A stretch of 41,935 nt of DNA from Bacillota bacterium. Its GTDB lineage: Bacteria > Bacillota > Sulfobacillia > Sulfobacillales > Sulfobacillaceae. This document shows, one piece after another, positions 1 to 9,040 of the stretch (within the stretch, counting starts at the first letter, position 1; each line of letters opens with the position of its first letter). Both the position numbers and the translations under genes were made by a program. Location of the stretch: the NCBI GenBank assembly GCA_021820485.1, contig JAKADO010000015.1:1-41935 (forward strand), written 5' to 3'. The notes below the pieces were generated by a model. It saw nothing but the letters and a program-made list of their open reading frames with translations. It had not been told where the DNA came from and searched no databases.

Positions 1-748
1 TGGTCCAGAGTTGATGCGGACCTTGGCCCGATAGGTCAGAAGCGACCGTCCTGGGAGCCGTGGTATGGAGATACCATAGGGCGAGATTGAGGGCGTCTAG
101 AAAGTGGACCACGTCCAGATTGTCGACCGGGGCTGTGACCACCGTGCTGGGGATGGGGCCGGTTGAGGCTCCCAACCAAGCCAAGACCGCGCTGTGCGGG
201 TCCAGTGAGCGCAGGATGGACGCCTGATGCAAGGTGACCACCACCCACGGCAGATGTCGGCGTTTCCACAGCGATTCAATCTGGGAAAACGTCAGGGAGT
301 TCCACTGAGTGACTTGAGCCCGATGCGCGCGGAGAATCTTTTCGAGCAATGCGCGGTCGGGCTTGAGCTTGGCCGCATATACCATGGGCAAGGCGTTCAA
401 TGCACGCAGCCGAAAATGCGGATCCGGCACTGGCGACATGAGGACGAAATCGGGGCGGATGGCGACATAGCCGACGATGGGCCAGACGCTGCCGGCTGCG
501 CCTACGGTGACTTGGGCATCCTGTTGGGTGGTCCATTTTACATGGAGATGGGCATCCTGAAAGAATCCCAATTCTCGTGCGAGAACCACTGGCAATGTGG
601 AAAGGACACTTTGCGAGTCGAGGTGCACCTTCAGCGTGGGAGTGCTCTCTGGGGGATGGGAAGGACGGGCCGACGCTCCGCATCCGGCCAATCCCAACAA
701 CATGAGGGCGCTAAGTGCGCCATAAACGAGTGTTCTTGCACGAATCAC
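1..748 (-). CDS. ABC transporter substrate-binding lipoprotein (NMT1/SsuA-like), partial
   Basis: This gene runs off the left edge; 249 codons are visible. It begins with GTG at 748 behind the Shine-Dalgarno AGGAGG. The first 23 residues form a lipoprotein signal peptide: basic start (VIRARTL), hydrophobic stretch, and lipobox LAGC with the lipidated Cys at residue 23. The mature part starts with a Pro/Ser linker, then a segment reading VVLARELGFFQDAHLHVKW, the typical opening of NMT1/THI5/SsuA-type binding proteins for nitrate, sulfonate, taurine or thiamine-precursor uptake. By family it would be anchored outside the membrane and deliver ligand to an ABC permease; the ligand cannot be read from sequence. 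It is divergent from groES. A permease-ATPase pair of the same transporter class lies at the far right end, but nothing links the two. Confidence 0.8.
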   Translation of the reverse strand, partial: MIRARTLVYGALSALMLLGLAGCGASARPSHPPESTPTLKVHLDSQSVLSTLPVVLARELGFFQDAHLHVKWTTQQDAQVTVGAAGSVWPIVGYVAIRPDFVLMSPVPDPHFRLRALNALPMVYAAKLKPDRALLEKILRAHRAQVTQWNSLTFSQIESLWKRRHLPWVVVTLHQASILRSLDPHSAVLAWLGASTGPIPSTVVTAPVDNLDVVHFLDALNLALWYLHTTAPRTVASDLSGQGPHQLWT

Positions 749-812
749 CGCTTTTGGCCTCCTTCGCTCGAGTCTATGAGGGGCTCGGCAAAATGAGACC
801 AGCTTGACTTCA

Positions 813-840
813 TTGACACCGAAGAGGCTTGGGATATAAT
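813..840 (+). promoter_or_regulatory. Sigma-A-type promoter for groES
   Basis: TTGACA at 813-818 and TATAAT at 835-840 are both perfect consensus hexamers, separated by 16 bp, about 55 bp before the groES start. No CIRCE inverted repeat (TTAGCACTC-N9-GAGTGCTAA) is visible in this intergenic region, so HrcA control is not supported here. Confidence 0.75.
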
Positions 841-894
841 TGAAAATGCCACAGAATTCGTGGGCTCTATCTCAGGAAGCGAGGGATATCGGAA

Positions 895-1158
895 ATGCAG
901 GTACGACCCTTGGGGGATCGGGTTTTGGTAAAGATGGTTGAAGAGCAGCAACGGACACAAAGTGGAATTTACATCCCGGACACTGCGAAAGACAAGCCCC
1001 AGACTGGTTTGGTAGTGGCTGTGGGCGATGGTGAAGATGTCAAAGTGCAGACAGGGCAACGGGTGCTGTTCGCCAAGTTTGCAGGCACTGAGATCAAGAT
1101 CGACAATGAGGAGCATCTGATTCTCTCGGCGGAAGACATTCTCGCTGTCGTGGAGTAA
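895..1158 (+). CDS. groES: Co-chaperonin GroES (Cpn10)
   Basis: This 87-residue protein matches GroES along its whole length: N-terminal PLGDRVLVK, mobile loop with the hydrophobic contact [13 protein letters not shown] (residues about 24-36), and C-terminal [16 protein letters not shown]. It caps the GroEL chamber during ATP-driven folding in the cytoplasm. It is slightly shorter than the usual 94-97 residues. The start is ATG at 895 with GAGGGA upstream. The usual partner groEL does not follow; the next gene is valS with its own T-box leader. The gene therefore appears monocistronic from a strong vegetative promoter, and groEL must lie elsewhere. Confidence 0.95.
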   Translation: MQVRPLGDRVLVKMVEEQQRTQSGIYIPDTAKDKPQTGLVVAVGDGEDVKVQTGQRVLFAKFAGTEIKIDNEEHLILSAEDILAVVE

Positions 1159-1177
1159 CATAAGTTTAACCCCCATT

Positions 1178-1417
1178 GAGCTGGGCTGATGATGGGAAGA
1201 AGAGTCAAGAGGCTGGTCAAGAGAGCGGACTGCATGGTGGAAAGTCCGCCCAGCTTCGGCTCAGGTGGCCCCGGAAGCTTCTTGAGATCGTCGCATGACG
1301 CGAATCAAGACGGGTGCGCCCGTTAGCGCGCAATGAGGCCCGGCAATCCCGGGCAAATTAAGGTGGTACCGCGAACTCCTCGTTTCGCCCTTAGCGAAAC
1401 GGGGAGTTTTGTTTTCT
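1178..1417 (+). promoter_or_regulatory. T-box riboswitch leader of valS
   Basis: The conserved T-box AAGGTGGTACCGCG (1360-1373) is followed directly by a strong intrinsic terminator, and valS begins about 50 bp later. Upstream is a long structured region with a Stem I-like hairpin, GCGGACT pairing with AGTCCGC around an 11-nt loop near 1240. T-box leaders sense uncharged tRNA, which stabilises an antiterminator and allows read-through. Valine specificity is inferred from the downstream gene; I could not place the specifier codon with confidence. No separate promoter for the leader is evident. Confidence 0.9.
1374..1417 (+). terminator. T-box-regulated intrinsic terminator
   Basis: AACTCC-t-CGTTTCGC pairs with GCGAAACG-g-GGAGTT (arms 1374-1388 and 1394-1408), followed by a T-rich stretch to 1417. 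It starts at the base after the T-box, as expected for the terminator competing with the antiterminator. Confidence 0.88.
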
Positions 1418-1465
1418 TGAGGCTGAATCTCCAGGGGAACATGACTCAATACGGAGGCGAAATCG

Positions 1466-4087
1466 ATGGAATTAAGTCCCCGCTACAACCCTTCGCAAGT
1501 GGAGGACAAATGGTACCAAATTTGGCGCGACCGCGGCTACTTCCGTCCCAACATGCGGACTGACCGTCCGTCGTTCACGATTGTCATGCCGCCTCCCAAT
1601 GTCACAGGCGTGCTGCACCTGGGCCATGCCCTGAACAACACTTGGCAGGACATTTTGGTGCGCTATCACCGCATGCTTCAGGACAACACGCTCTGGCTCC
1701 CGGGTACCGACCATGCCGGCATTCACACCCAGATGAAGGTCGATGAGCTGCTGCGCAGCCAGGGCAAAGACCGGCGTGAATTAGGGCGCGATGCCTTTGT
1801 TGAGGAAGTGTGGCGCTGGAAGGAGCAATATGGCGGACGGATCCTGGAGCAGGTGGCCAAACTCGGCGCCTCGGTGGACTGGGATAGGCTGCGGTTCACG
1901 CTGGATGCCGGGCTCTCCAAAGCTGTCACAGAGGTGTTTGTGCGGCTTTATGAAGAGGGACTCCTATACCGTGGCAACTACATCACCAACTGGTGCGTGT
2001 CCTGCCGAACAGCGTTGTCGGACATCGAGGTCGAACACGTGGAGCAGCCGGGGCAACTCACGCAATTAGCCTATCCGCTGGCCTCCGGGAACGGAGAAAT
2101 TGTGGTGGCCACCACGCGGCCGGAAACCATGCTGGGTGACACGGCCGTAGCCGTGCATCCCGATGACGACCGCTATCGCCATCTCATCGGCAAGATGGTG
2201 CAGCTGCCGTTGATGGATCGACCCATTCCCATCATTGCCGACAGTTATGTCGATATGGCTTATGGCACTGGAGCAGTAAAGGTGACGCCAGCCCATGATC
2301 CCAACGACTTCGAGATGGGAAAGCGCCACGACCTTCCGGAACTCAAGGTGATTGGCGAAGACGGGCACATGACCGAGGCGGCTGGGGCGTACGCGGGGAT
2401 GACCCGGGAAGAGGCGCGCCAAGCAGTGCTTCGGGATATGGAGGGGCTCGGGCGCATTCGCGGGCAAGAGACCATTACCCATTCGGTGGGACACTGCGAG
2501 AAATGCGACACCATCATTGAGCCGCTCTTGTCGCTCCAGTGGTTTGTGAAAATCGCACCCCTGGCTGCTCCGGCGATTGAGGCCGTGCGGGCCGGGGACA
2601 TCCAGTTCGTGCCCGAGCGGTTTGAGAAAATTTACATGAACTGGATGGAAAACATCCACGACTGGTGTGTATCACGGCAAATTTGGTGGGGACACCGCAT
2701 TCCTGCGTATTATTGTCGGTCCTGCGACGAGATGGTGGTCTCACGGACGCCAGTGACCGTCTGCCCTCGATGCGAGGGGGCCATGGTGCAGGATGAAGAT
2801 GTGTTGGATACCTGGTTTTCCTCGGCCTTGTGGCCATTTTCGACATTGGGATGGCCAGAGAAGACCGAGGATCTGGAGATGTTTTACCCGACGTCAGTGC
2901 TGAGCACGGGCTACGACATCATCTTTTTCTGGGTGTCGCGGATGATTATGCAGGGCATTCACTTTGCGGGACAAAAGCCCTTTGACACGGTGCTTCTCCA
3001 TGGCTTGGTGCGTGACGCGGAGGGCCGGAAGATGAGCAAATCGCTGGGCAATGGCGTTGACCCGCTGGAAGTCATTGAGAAGTATGGGGCTGACGCGCTT
3101 CGCATCGCGTTGGTGCTGGGGTCCGCTCCGGGCAATGACTACCGTTGGAGTTGGGAACGCTTTGAAGCAGGGAGTCACTTTGCGAACAAAGTCTACAATG
3201 CCATGCGCTTTGTGCTGATGAATCGCGAGGAAGGCTTCACACCCGACCCAACCCCCAGTGCTCATCCTGTTGACCAATGGATTTGGCACCGTCTGAACGA
3301 AACCATCAAGGCCATCTCGGACGCCCTGGACCACTTCGAATTCGGCCAGGCCGCGCGTGCCATCTATGATTTCTTCTGGGATGACTATTGCGACTGGTAC
3401 ATTGAGATGGCCAAGGTGCGCCTGAAGTCCGAAGGCCGGCAGGAAGCCCTCAGCACGTTGATGCTGGTGGCGGAGCGGGCGTTGAAATTGCTGCATCCGT
3501 TCATGCCTTTCGTGACGGAAGAACTCTACCAAGCGCTGGGGGCGTCGTCCGAGAGCATTGTGACTGCCGAGTGGCCCACACCCGACCCGATTCGAGCCAG
3601 CGAGACGGGAGCCTCGGTGGTGGAGCACATTCAGGCATTGATTCGCACCGGCCGCAACCTCCGCGCTGAGGTGGGCCTTTCGCCCGCCCAAAAGGCGCCG
3701 TTTGTAGCGGTCGCCGACAGCGCTGAGGTGTTGAATCGGTGGACATCGGCCGAGGCTGAGGCGCTTTTGCTGCTGAAAGCGGAAACCCTTCGGATGGCGC
3801 TGAAGGAAACGGGGGAAAAGCCCGAAAAGGCCATCGCAGGCGTGACACTGGGAGGAACGGTTTACGTGCCGCTTGCGGGATTGGTGGACGTGGATCGTGA
3901 ACGGGAGCGTGTGCAAAAGGCTATGGCGGACGCCGTGAAGGAACGGGATCGGGTGGAGGCGCGTCTTCGCGACCAGAATTTCGTAGCCCGGGCGCCCGAG
4001 GACGTGGTGGCCAAAACCCGTGACACGCTCACGGAACTGAACGCCCGCATTCAGCGTTTGAACGAACGGGAGGAGGCGCTTCGGTGA
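1466..4087 (+). CDS. valS: Valyl-tRNA synthetase
   Basis: This 873-residue class I synthetase attaches valine to tRNA-Val in the cytoplasm. The Rossmann fold carries the HIGH-type motif HLGH at 51-54 (context PPPNVTGVLHLGHALNN) and KMSKS at 522-526. Between them lies the CP1 editing domain (TTRPETMLGDTAVAVHPDD) that hydrolyses mischarged threonyl-tRNA. An anticodon-binding helical domain follows, and the end is a charged coiled-coil arm (from about residue 805), typical of ValRS. Length is normal for the family. The ATG start has GGAGGC upstream. Expression is probably set by the T-box leader. The 3' end overlaps folC by 4 bp, implying translational coupling. Confidence 0.97.
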   Translation: MELSPRYNPSQVEDKWYQIWRDRGYFRPNMRTDRPSFTIVMPPPNVTGVLHLGHALNNTWQDILVRYHRMLQDNTLWLPGTDHAGIHTQMKVDELLRSQGKDRRELGRDAFVEEVWRWKEQYGGRILEQVAKLGASVDWDRLRFTLDAGLSKAVTEVFVRLYEEGLLYRGNYITNWCVSCRTALSDIEVEHVEQPGQLTQLAYPLASGNGEIVVATTRPETMLGDTAVAVHPDDDRYRHLIGKMVQLPLMDRPIPIIADSYVDMAYGTGAVKVTPAHDPNDFEMGKRHDLPELKVIGEDGHMTEAAGAYAGMTREEARQAVLRDMEGLGRIRGQETITHSVGHCEKCDTIIEPLLSLQWFVKIAPLAAPAIEAVRAGDIQFVPERFEKIYMNWMENIHDWCVSRQIWWGHRIPAYYCRSCDEMVVSRTPVTVCPRCEGAMVQDEDVLDTWFSSALWPFSTLGWPEKTEDLEMFYPTSVLSTGYDIIFFWVSRMIMQGIHFAGQKPFDTVLLHGLVRDAEGRKMSKSLGNGVDPLEVIEKYGADALRIALVLGSAPGNDYRWSWERFEAGSHFANKVYNAMRFVLMNREEGFTPDPTPSAHPVDQWIWHRLNETIKAISDALDHFEFGQAARAIYDFFWDDYCDWYIEMAKVRLKSEGRQEALSTLMLVAERALKLLHPFMPFVTEELYQALGASSESIVTAEWPTPDPIRASETGASVVEHIQALIRTGRNLRAEVGLSPAQKAPFVAVADSAEVLNRWTSAEAEALLLLKAETLRMALKETGEKPEKAIAGVTLGGTVYVPLAGLVDVDRERERVQKAMADAVKERDRVEARLRDQNFVARAPEDVVAKTRDTLTELNARIQRLNEREEALR

Positions 4088-5361
4088 AGGATCAGTGGTG
4101 GGAGGGCCAGAGCCGATTCGGGATTAGGCCGGGACTGGAGCGCATCCGGGAACTGTTGGCGCGTCTCGGCCATCCTGAAGAGGCCTATCCCATCATCCAT
4201 GTGGCCGGTACCAACGGGAAAGGCTCCGTGGCCGCGATGGTGACGGAGGCGTTGCGGTCGCAGGGGCTCTCGGTGGGACTCAACACCTCACCCGACCTGG
4301 GACACATCAACGAGCGCATTATGATTGACCGGGTGCCGCTGGACGAGGCGCTATGGGATAGCCTGGGCGAAGAGGTTGAAGAGGCGGGACGGACCATGGC
4401 GGACGTCCCCACCTTCTTTGAAGCGGTGACCGCCCTGGCCTTCCTGGCATTTCAGCGGCTGCGCGTTGATGTGGCGGTGGTGGAGGTGGGTCTAGGGGGA
4501 CGCTTGGACGCGACCAATGCCATTCCTCGGCCGATGCTCGCGATTATTACGCCCATTGCCCTGGACCACATGGATCGGCTGGGACCTGATGTGGAATCGA
4601 TTGCCGCCGAGAAGGCGGGCATCATCAAGCCTGGGACGGAGCTGGTATTGGCGCGACAGCCGTTTGATGCCGCTCGCCGGGTGGTTTTTGAACGGGCTCG
4701 TCGTCTGGGGGTGCCGGTTTTTGAGCCGACCGTGCGCGCCACGGTGACGCCTGGGGGACCCACGCTGAGAATCCCCGGCGGCCGGGCCATCACGATTCCG
4801 CTCAAGGGGGTTTACCAAGCCAGCAATCTGGATACGGCTTGGACGGCGATTACCCGACTGCAGAACCAGGGGTGGATTCCTCGCATCGAAGATGCGGCGC
4901 GAGCGCTTGAGGCGGTGCAATGGCCCGGACGATTTCAAGTGGTTTCAGACGAGCCGCTTATTGTCGTGGATGGCGCGCACAATCCGCATGGCATTGAGGG
5001 AGTGGTGGCCACCTTGTCCAGCCCGCCATGGAACAGCTACCGCTGGCATCTGCTGTTTGGCGTCCTGGCGGACAAGCCGGGGAGCGACATGTTGGAACGG
5101 CTCTTGCCCCATGTATCCGACATTGTCTTGACTCGTGTGCCAGGAGAACGAGGATCCGACCCAACGGCACTCCTGCCGTCCGCGCAGGCGGAACACCACG
5201 CGGAGGCGGTGGAATCCTTGAAGGATGCCGTGAAGGCCGCCAAAGCGCGCCTTACAGGACCTCGTGACGCACTCTTGGTGGCGGGCTCCCTGGCACTTTT
5301 GATGCATTTGCAACAAGAAGGCCTGTTTCAGTATGCGCCCCAATTGGGTGTCGATATGTGA
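4084..5361 (+). CDS. folC: Folylpolyglutamate synthase / dihydrofolate synthase
   Basis: This 425-residue Mur-ligase-family enzyme adds glutamate to folates (and probably glutamate to dihydropteroate) using ATP. The P-loop GTNGKGS sits at 42-48, followed by the family stretch TSPDLGHINERI. Further marks are the central EVGLGGRLDATNA, the metal/lysine region DHMDRLGPDVESIAAEKAGIIK, and the C-terminal-domain opening VDGAHNPHG. The GTG start at 4084 overlaps the valS stop and has GGGAGGAGG upstream. A valS-folC pair is common in Firmicutes, so this gene is probably co-transcribed under the valine T-box. Confidence 0.96.
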   Translation: MKDQWWEGQSRFGIRPGLERIRELLARLGHPEEAYPIIHVAGTNGKGSVAAMVTEALRSQGLSVGLNTSPDLGHINERIMIDRVPLDEALWDSLGEEVEEAGRTMADVPTFFEAVTALAFLAFQRLRVDVAVVEVGLGGRLDATNAIPRPMLAIITPIALDHMDRLGPDVESIAAEKAGIIKPGTELVLARQPFDAARRVVFERARRLGVPVFEPTVRATVTPGGPTLRIPGGRAITIPLKGVYQASNLDTAWTAITRLQNQGWIPRIEDAARALEAVQWPGRFQVVSDEPLIVVDGAHNPHGIEGVVATLSSPPWNSYRWHLLFGVLADKPGSDMLERLLPHVSDIVLTRVPGERGSDPTALLPSAQAEHHAEAVESLKDAVKAAKARLTGPRDALLVAGSLALLMHLQQEGLFQYAPQLGVDM

Positions 5362-5405
5362 CGAGAGAATTAGGATTTCATGTCACACTTGGTAGAATTC
5401 AGTGA

Positions 5406-5435
5406 TTGCCCGCGGCTTTGGTCGAATGGTATGCT
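5406..5435 (+). promoter_or_regulatory. Possible promoter before the DUF4321-maf group
   Basis: TTGCCC (5406-5411) and TATGCT (5430-5435) are 18 bp apart in the 154-bp gap after folC. The hexamer matches are imperfect, so this is only a candidate start point for the maf-radC-mreB stretch. Confidence 0.3.
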
Positions 5436-5515
5436 GAACAAGACCCTTGGCAGTTCTGCCCAAAGTTGGCGCTGGACAGGTCATGGTGGGTTTCGAAAGT
5501 GAGGGAACAACACCC

Positions 5516-5779
5516 GTGCGTAAAGGACGGCAGGGCATTGCAATGGCCATCATCTACATCGTGATCGGTGGGATTGTCGGCTCTGTTCTGGGACACCTCT
5601 TGACGCCAGTTTGGGCCCCGTTGGGTCGTTCGCTGTTGACCCTGGGATCATTGCCGGGGAGCACCTGGTCCATCAATTTGGGTGTGGTTGGGATTCAAGT
5701 GGGCGGTTGGATTGATGTCAATGTCGTCGGTGTCATCGGCCTTATTGTCGGGTTGTTTTGGTATCGGCGAGGGGCATGA
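5516..5779 (+). CDS. Small membrane protein, DUF4321-like
   Basis: An 87-residue protein with two hydrophobic segments: about residues 9-30 (GIAMAIIYIVIGGIVGSVLG) and 65-83 (VNVVGVIGLIVGLFWY), ending in basic YRRGA. An upstream in-frame ATG at 5447 exists, but GTG at 5516 follows GAGGGA at a good distance and gives a protein beginning VRKGRQG, so I chose it. Small two-helix proteins of the DUF4321 family are known beside maf/radC/mreB in Clostridia-type genomes, which fits this place. Function is unknown. The stop overlaps the region of the maf start (ATGA), suggesting coupling. Confidence 0.72.
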   Translation: MRKGRQGIAMAIIYIVIGGIVGSVLGHLLTPVWAPLGRSLLTLGSLPGSTWSINLGVVGIQVGGWIDVNVVGVIGLIVGLFWYRRGA

Positions 5780-5781
5780 CC

Positions 5782-6351
5782 ATGAGCCGCATCGTCTTGG
5801 CCTCCTCTTCACCGCGCCGTCGGCGCATTCTTGAGCAAATGGGACTGGAGTTTAATGTCCAAGCGCCCGACATTGATGAAACACCACAGCGTCATGAACG
5901 CCCCGAGGCTTTGGTGCGCCGATTGGCGGCAACCAAGGCGTTGGTGGTGGGGCAGGGTCATCCAGACGCATTGGTGGTGGGTGCGGATACTGTTGTGGCA
6001 TTGGGGCGCGTCATCATGGGAAAGCCCCATGATGCCGACCATGCACGCGCTATGTTACAAATGCTAAGCGGTACTCGTCATGAGATTTACACAGGGGTTT
6101 CGGTTTGGTCGGGACTGAAGGAGCGCGGCTACGTCATCGTTAGTGTGGCTCACGTGACCTTTCGGCCTTTGTCGACGTTGGAGATTGATGCCTATGTGGA
6201 AACCGGCGAGCCTTTGGACAAGGCAGGAGCCTATGCCATTCAAGGCGGTGCGGGCCGCTGGGTCGAATCGTATGAAGGAGACCTGGAAACAGTGATTGGC
6301 CTACCCCGCGATGTGGTGCAGCGACTCATCGATCGGGTGGATGGAGTGTAA
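5782..6351 (+). CDS. maf: Maf-family nucleotide pyrophosphatase
   Basis: This 189-residue protein has the Maf signature SSSPRRRRILEQMG at the N-terminus, followed by DIDET, GADTVVALG and the C-terminal KAGAYAIQGGAG. Maf proteins hydrolyse dTTP, UTP or modified nucleotides to monophosphates, and some influence septum formation. I start at ATG 5782 (MSRIVLAS), which is 7 nt from GAGGGG; an ATG at 5776 in the same frame is too close to that site. Position just before radC-mreB is classical for this family. Confidence 0.93.
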   Translation: MSRIVLASSSPRRRRILEQMGLEFNVQAPDIDETPQRHERPEALVRRLAATKALVVGQGHPDALVVGADTVVALGRVIMGKPHDADHARAMLQMLSGTRHEIYTGVSVWSGLKERGYVIVSVAHVTFRPLSTLEIDAYVETGEPLDKAGAYAIQGGAGRWVESYEGDLETVIGLPRDVVQRLIDRVDGV

Positions 6352-6353
6352 GA

Positions 6354-7019
6354 ATGGGTCTCATGGAAACACCCAAGGACGAAAGGCCGCGTGAGCGACT
6401 TTTGAAACACGGACCTAGTGTGCTGTCGGACGCGGAGTTGCTTGCGGTGTTGTTGGGGACAGGTACGCTTGGACAATCGGTGCTGGATCTCAGTCGGGCA
6501 CTGTTGAAGGAAGGCTGGGTTGGCCTGTCGCGCCGCACGCCGGCCGAACTTCTGTCCGTGCGGGGGCTCGGTGCTGCCAAGGTGGCGACCCTGGCGGCCG
6601 CACTGGAGATTGGGTACCGAGTGGAGCAGGGGCAACAGCTCCGTGTGCAGAATCCGCATGACGCCATTCGACTACTGGCGGATATGCGCGACCGCGATCA
6701 AGAAGAATTTCGGGTTATTTTGCTCAATACCAAAGGATTTGTGCTGGGGATTGAAACGCTCTTTCGCGGGGGACTGGACCGTGTCGAAGTATTTCCTCGG
6801 GAAGTGTTTCGGTCAGCGGTGGCTCGATCGGCGGCCTCAATTGTGGTTGCCCACAATCATCCTAGCGGAGACCCTCAACCGAGCCGCCAGGATCGCGAGC
6901 TAACCCGGCTTTTGGAATCTGCTGGCGAGTTGATGGGTATCCCGGTGCTCGACCATGTGATTGTCGGACGGTCACGACATATGAGCCTGCATTTGGGCGA
7001 ACTGACCGAATTAAGCTAG
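6354..7019 (+). CDS. radC: RadC family JAB/MPN-domain protein
   Basis: A 221-residue protein with a helix-hairpin-helix-like N-terminal part ([13 protein letters not shown], then [20 protein letters not shown]) and a C-terminal JAMM/MPN domain carrying the metal motif [15 protein letters not shown] and a downstream Asp. RadC homologues are conserved, but a direct DNA-repair role is doubtful; deubiquitinase-like metalloprotease folds are the structural parallel. The ATG at 6354 lies 8 nt after GGAG and 3 bp after maf, consistent with one transcript ending in mreB. Confidence 0.93.
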   Translation: MGLMETPKDERPRERLLKHGPSVLSDAELLAVLLGTGTLGQSVLDLSRALLKEGWVGLSRRTPAELLSVRGLGAAKVATLAAALEIGYRVEQGQQLRVQNPHDAIRLLADMRDRDQEEFRVILLNTKGFVLGIETLFRGGLDRVEVFPREVFRSAVARSAASIVVAHNHPSGDPQPSRQDRELTRLLESAGELMGIPVLDHVIVGRSRHMSLHLGELTELS

Positions 7020-7029
7020 GGAGGAAACA

Positions 7030-8061
7030 GTGTTGAAGGGATTGTTCGGTTCATTTTCCAAGGATATGGGAATTGACCTCGGAACGGCCAATACGGTGGT
7101 TTTCGTGCACGGCAAAGGCATTGTGCTGCAAGAGCCGTCGGTGGTCGCCATTGATCAAATGAGTGGAGAAATTATTGCGGTCGGCCAGGAGGCCAAGCAA
7201 ATGGTGGGGCGCACGCCGGGAAACATTCGCGCCGTACGGCCTCTGAAGGATGGCGTTATTGCCGACTTTGACACCACACAAGCTATGCTCAAATATTTCA
7301 TTCGCAAAGCGACCACCAACATGCGGTTCATTCACCCCTTGGTGGTGGTGGGCGTTCCCTCTGGCGTGACGGGGGTGGAGGAACGGGCGGTCAAGGATGC
7401 CGCCACGCAGGCTGGTGCTCGCGAAGCCTTGGTCATCGAAGAGCCGATGGCTGCTGCCATCGGGGCGGGCCTGCCCGTCAACGAACCGACCGGCAACATG
7501 ATTGTCGACATCGGAGGCGGAACGTGTGAAGTGGCCATCATCTCGTTGGATGGCATTGTGACCGCACGTTCGGTTCGGGTGGCCGGCGATGAGATGGATG
7601 AAGCCATCGTGAACCACATCAAGCGCACCTACAACATGATGATTGGTGAGCGCACTGCAGAAGAGGTCAAGATGACCATTGGATCCGCCTATCCCCCGGA
7701 TCATGAGGAAACTATGGACGTGAGAGGACGCGATCTGGTCACTGGGCTGCCCAAGACTCTCAAGGTGAACTCGACCGAGATTCAACGAGCGCTTTCCGAC
7801 ACCGTGAACGCCATTGTGGACGCCATCAAGGCCACGTTGGAGAAGTCGCCGCCGGAACTGGCAGCGGACATTATGGATCGCGGCATCGTTATGACGGGTG
7901 GCGGATCGCTGCTCCGCAACTTTGACAAGCTGGTGAGTTCCGAAACCGGAATGCCAGTTCACATGGCGGAAGAGCCGTTGCTGACGGTGGTGCGCGGCAC
8001 CGGCATGGTGCTGGATGACCCGCACCACTTGGAAGCGCTGCGCCGCCGCAACCGTCGGTAA
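7030..8061 (+). CDS. mreB: Rod shape-determining actin homologue MreB
   Basis: This 343-residue protein has the actin-fold phosphate-1 motif [14 protein letters not shown], the [20 protein letters not shown] region, phosphate-2 [14 protein letters not shown] and adenosine motif MTGGGSLL. MreB filaments guide cell-wall elongation with MreC, MreD, RodA and a PBP2. The start is GTG at 7030 behind GGAGG, with TTG three bases later an equally possible start. It is probably the distal gene of the maf-radC transcript; a hairpin lies just after its stop. Confidence 0.97.
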   Translation: MLKGLFGSFSKDMGIDLGTANTVVFVHGKGIVLQEPSVVAIDQMSGEIIAVGQEAKQMVGRTPGNIRAVRPLKDGVIADFDTTQAMLKYFIRKATTNMRFIHPLVVVGVPSGVTGVEERAVKDAATQAGAREALVIEEPMAAAIGAGLPVNEPTGNMIVDIGGGTCEVAIISLDGIVTARSVRVAGDEMDEAIVNHIKRTYNMMIGERTAEEVKMTIGSAYPPDHEETMDVRGRDLVTGLPKTLKVNSTEIQRALSDTVNAIVDAIKATLEKSPPELAADIMDRGIVMTGGGSLLRNFDKLVSSETGMPVHMAEEPLLTVVRGTGMVLDDPHHLEALRRRNRR

Positions 8062-8068
8062 GCATCAC

Positions 8069-8096
8069 GCAGGGAACCTCGCGGGAGGTTCCCTGC
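8069..8096 (+). terminator. Hairpin after mreB, possible attenuating terminator
   Basis: A perfect 12-bp stem, GCAGGGAACCTC (8069-8080) with GAGGTTCCCTGC (8085-8096) and a 4-base loop. It is followed only by ATTGTTG rather than a clean T-run, so it may be a partial terminator or an mRNA-stabilising hairpin that lowers mreCD relative to mreB. Confidence 0.6.
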
Positions 8097-8173
8097 ATTG
8101 TTGCGACACCTTCCCTAGGATGAATCCGAGGGCAACTGTCATGACTAAGTCTTCATAAGGGGAGAGGATTGCG

Positions 8174-9040
8174 GTGGGCGGCTTCATTTTTCGCTGGCGC
8201 CGTCCCATCATTATCGTTTTGGTGATAATGGTGGTTTCGCTCAGCCTGAGCTTCACGGCACGTGTGCACGGCAAGGTCGTGGCCTTGAGCAATCTCATTG
8301 GCTCGGCCGTGTCGCCCGCGTCCTCGAGCTTAACCTACCTGGGCAACAAGGTTGGCGCCGGCGTGGGCACGGTAGGCCAACTGTTCACGCTGGAGCAGCA
8401 AAATGTGCAGTTGAAACAAAAACTCCTATTGTATAACAGCATGAAACTGGAATTGTCGGAACTGGCGCAGGAGAACAGCCAGTTGCGCGGGATGTTGGAT
8501 TTGCGGCAGAAAGCAGCGGGATGGAAGCTGGTCACCGCGACGGTGATCTCTCGGAATCCCGACTCCTGGTTTGACACTGTGGTGATCAATCGGGGAACGC
8601 GCAGCGGCGTGAGCCCGGGAATGGCGGTCATTGTGCCCCAAGGGGTGGTGGGCCGTGTAATTTCCGCCTCTCCGGTATCAGCAACCGTGATGCTCATCTT
8701 GGATCCCAGTTCCGGCGTGGGGGCTCAGGATGTCCGATCCCAGTCTGCTGGCATCATCAACGGCCGCGACCCCATTACCGGCCAACTGAACCTGCAACTG
8801 TTTTCGCACAATCCGGATATCCTGCCGGGCGACGCGGTCGTCACGTCGAGCTACAGTGAGTACTATCCTCCCGGCCTTCTCATTGGCCAAGTGGTGCGGG
8901 TGACCAAGACGGCCTATGGCTTGACGGAAAATGCGGTGGTGGCACCCTCCGTCAACTTCAACCAATTGGAGAACGTGATGGTGGTGCTGTCCCACCCCAG
9001 TGGCACATCGCTGCCACCCATCTATGGAGGGACCCGCTAA
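8174..9040 (+). CDS. mreC: Rod shape-determining protein MreC
   Basis: A 288-residue membrane protein: basic N-terminus (GGFIFRWRR), one transmembrane helix (about 11-30), a coiled coil (about 70-110, QQNVQLKQKLLLYNSMKLELSELAQENSQLRGML), then the extracellular beta domain (TATVISRNPDSWFDTVVINRGTRSGVSPGMAV and later ILPGDAVVTS). MreC links MreB to the PBP2/RodA elongation machinery. The start is GTG at 8174 with GGGGAGAGG upstream. The stop overlaps the mreD start (TAATG). Confidence 0.95.
   Translation: MGGFIFRWRRPIIIVLVIMVVSLSLSFTARVHGKVVALSNLIGSAVSPASSSLTYLGNKVGAGVGTVGQLFTLEQQNVQLKQKLLLYNSMKLELSELAQENSQLRGMLDLRQKAAGWKLVTATVISRNPDSWFDTVVINRGTRSGVSPGMAVIVPQGVVGRVISASPVSATVMLILDPSSGVGAQDVRSQSAGIINGRDPITGQLNLQLFSHNPDILPGDAVVTSSYSEYYPPGLLIGQVVRVTKTAYGLTENAVVAPSVNFNQLENVMVVLSHPSGTSLPPIYGGTR

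Noticed and set aside
227-796. 189-codon forward open frame overlapping the lipoprotein gene
   Set aside because: It lies antisense to the binding-protein gene, whose signal peptide, lipobox and family motifs are clear; the forward product shows no recognisable pattern and no good ribosome site.
749-894. CIRCE operator before groES
   Set aside because: I looked for the inverted repeat TTAGCACTC/GAGTGCTAA and did not find it or a near match.
2894-3916. 340-codon reverse open frame inside valS
   Set aside because: Shadow of the valS codon bias; product is rich in His, Arg and Gln without domains.
7051-8028. 325-codon reverse open frame inside mreB, and similar long reverse frames inside rng, yhaN and leuS
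   Set aside because: They mirror well-identified genes and have no ribosome sites or family features.
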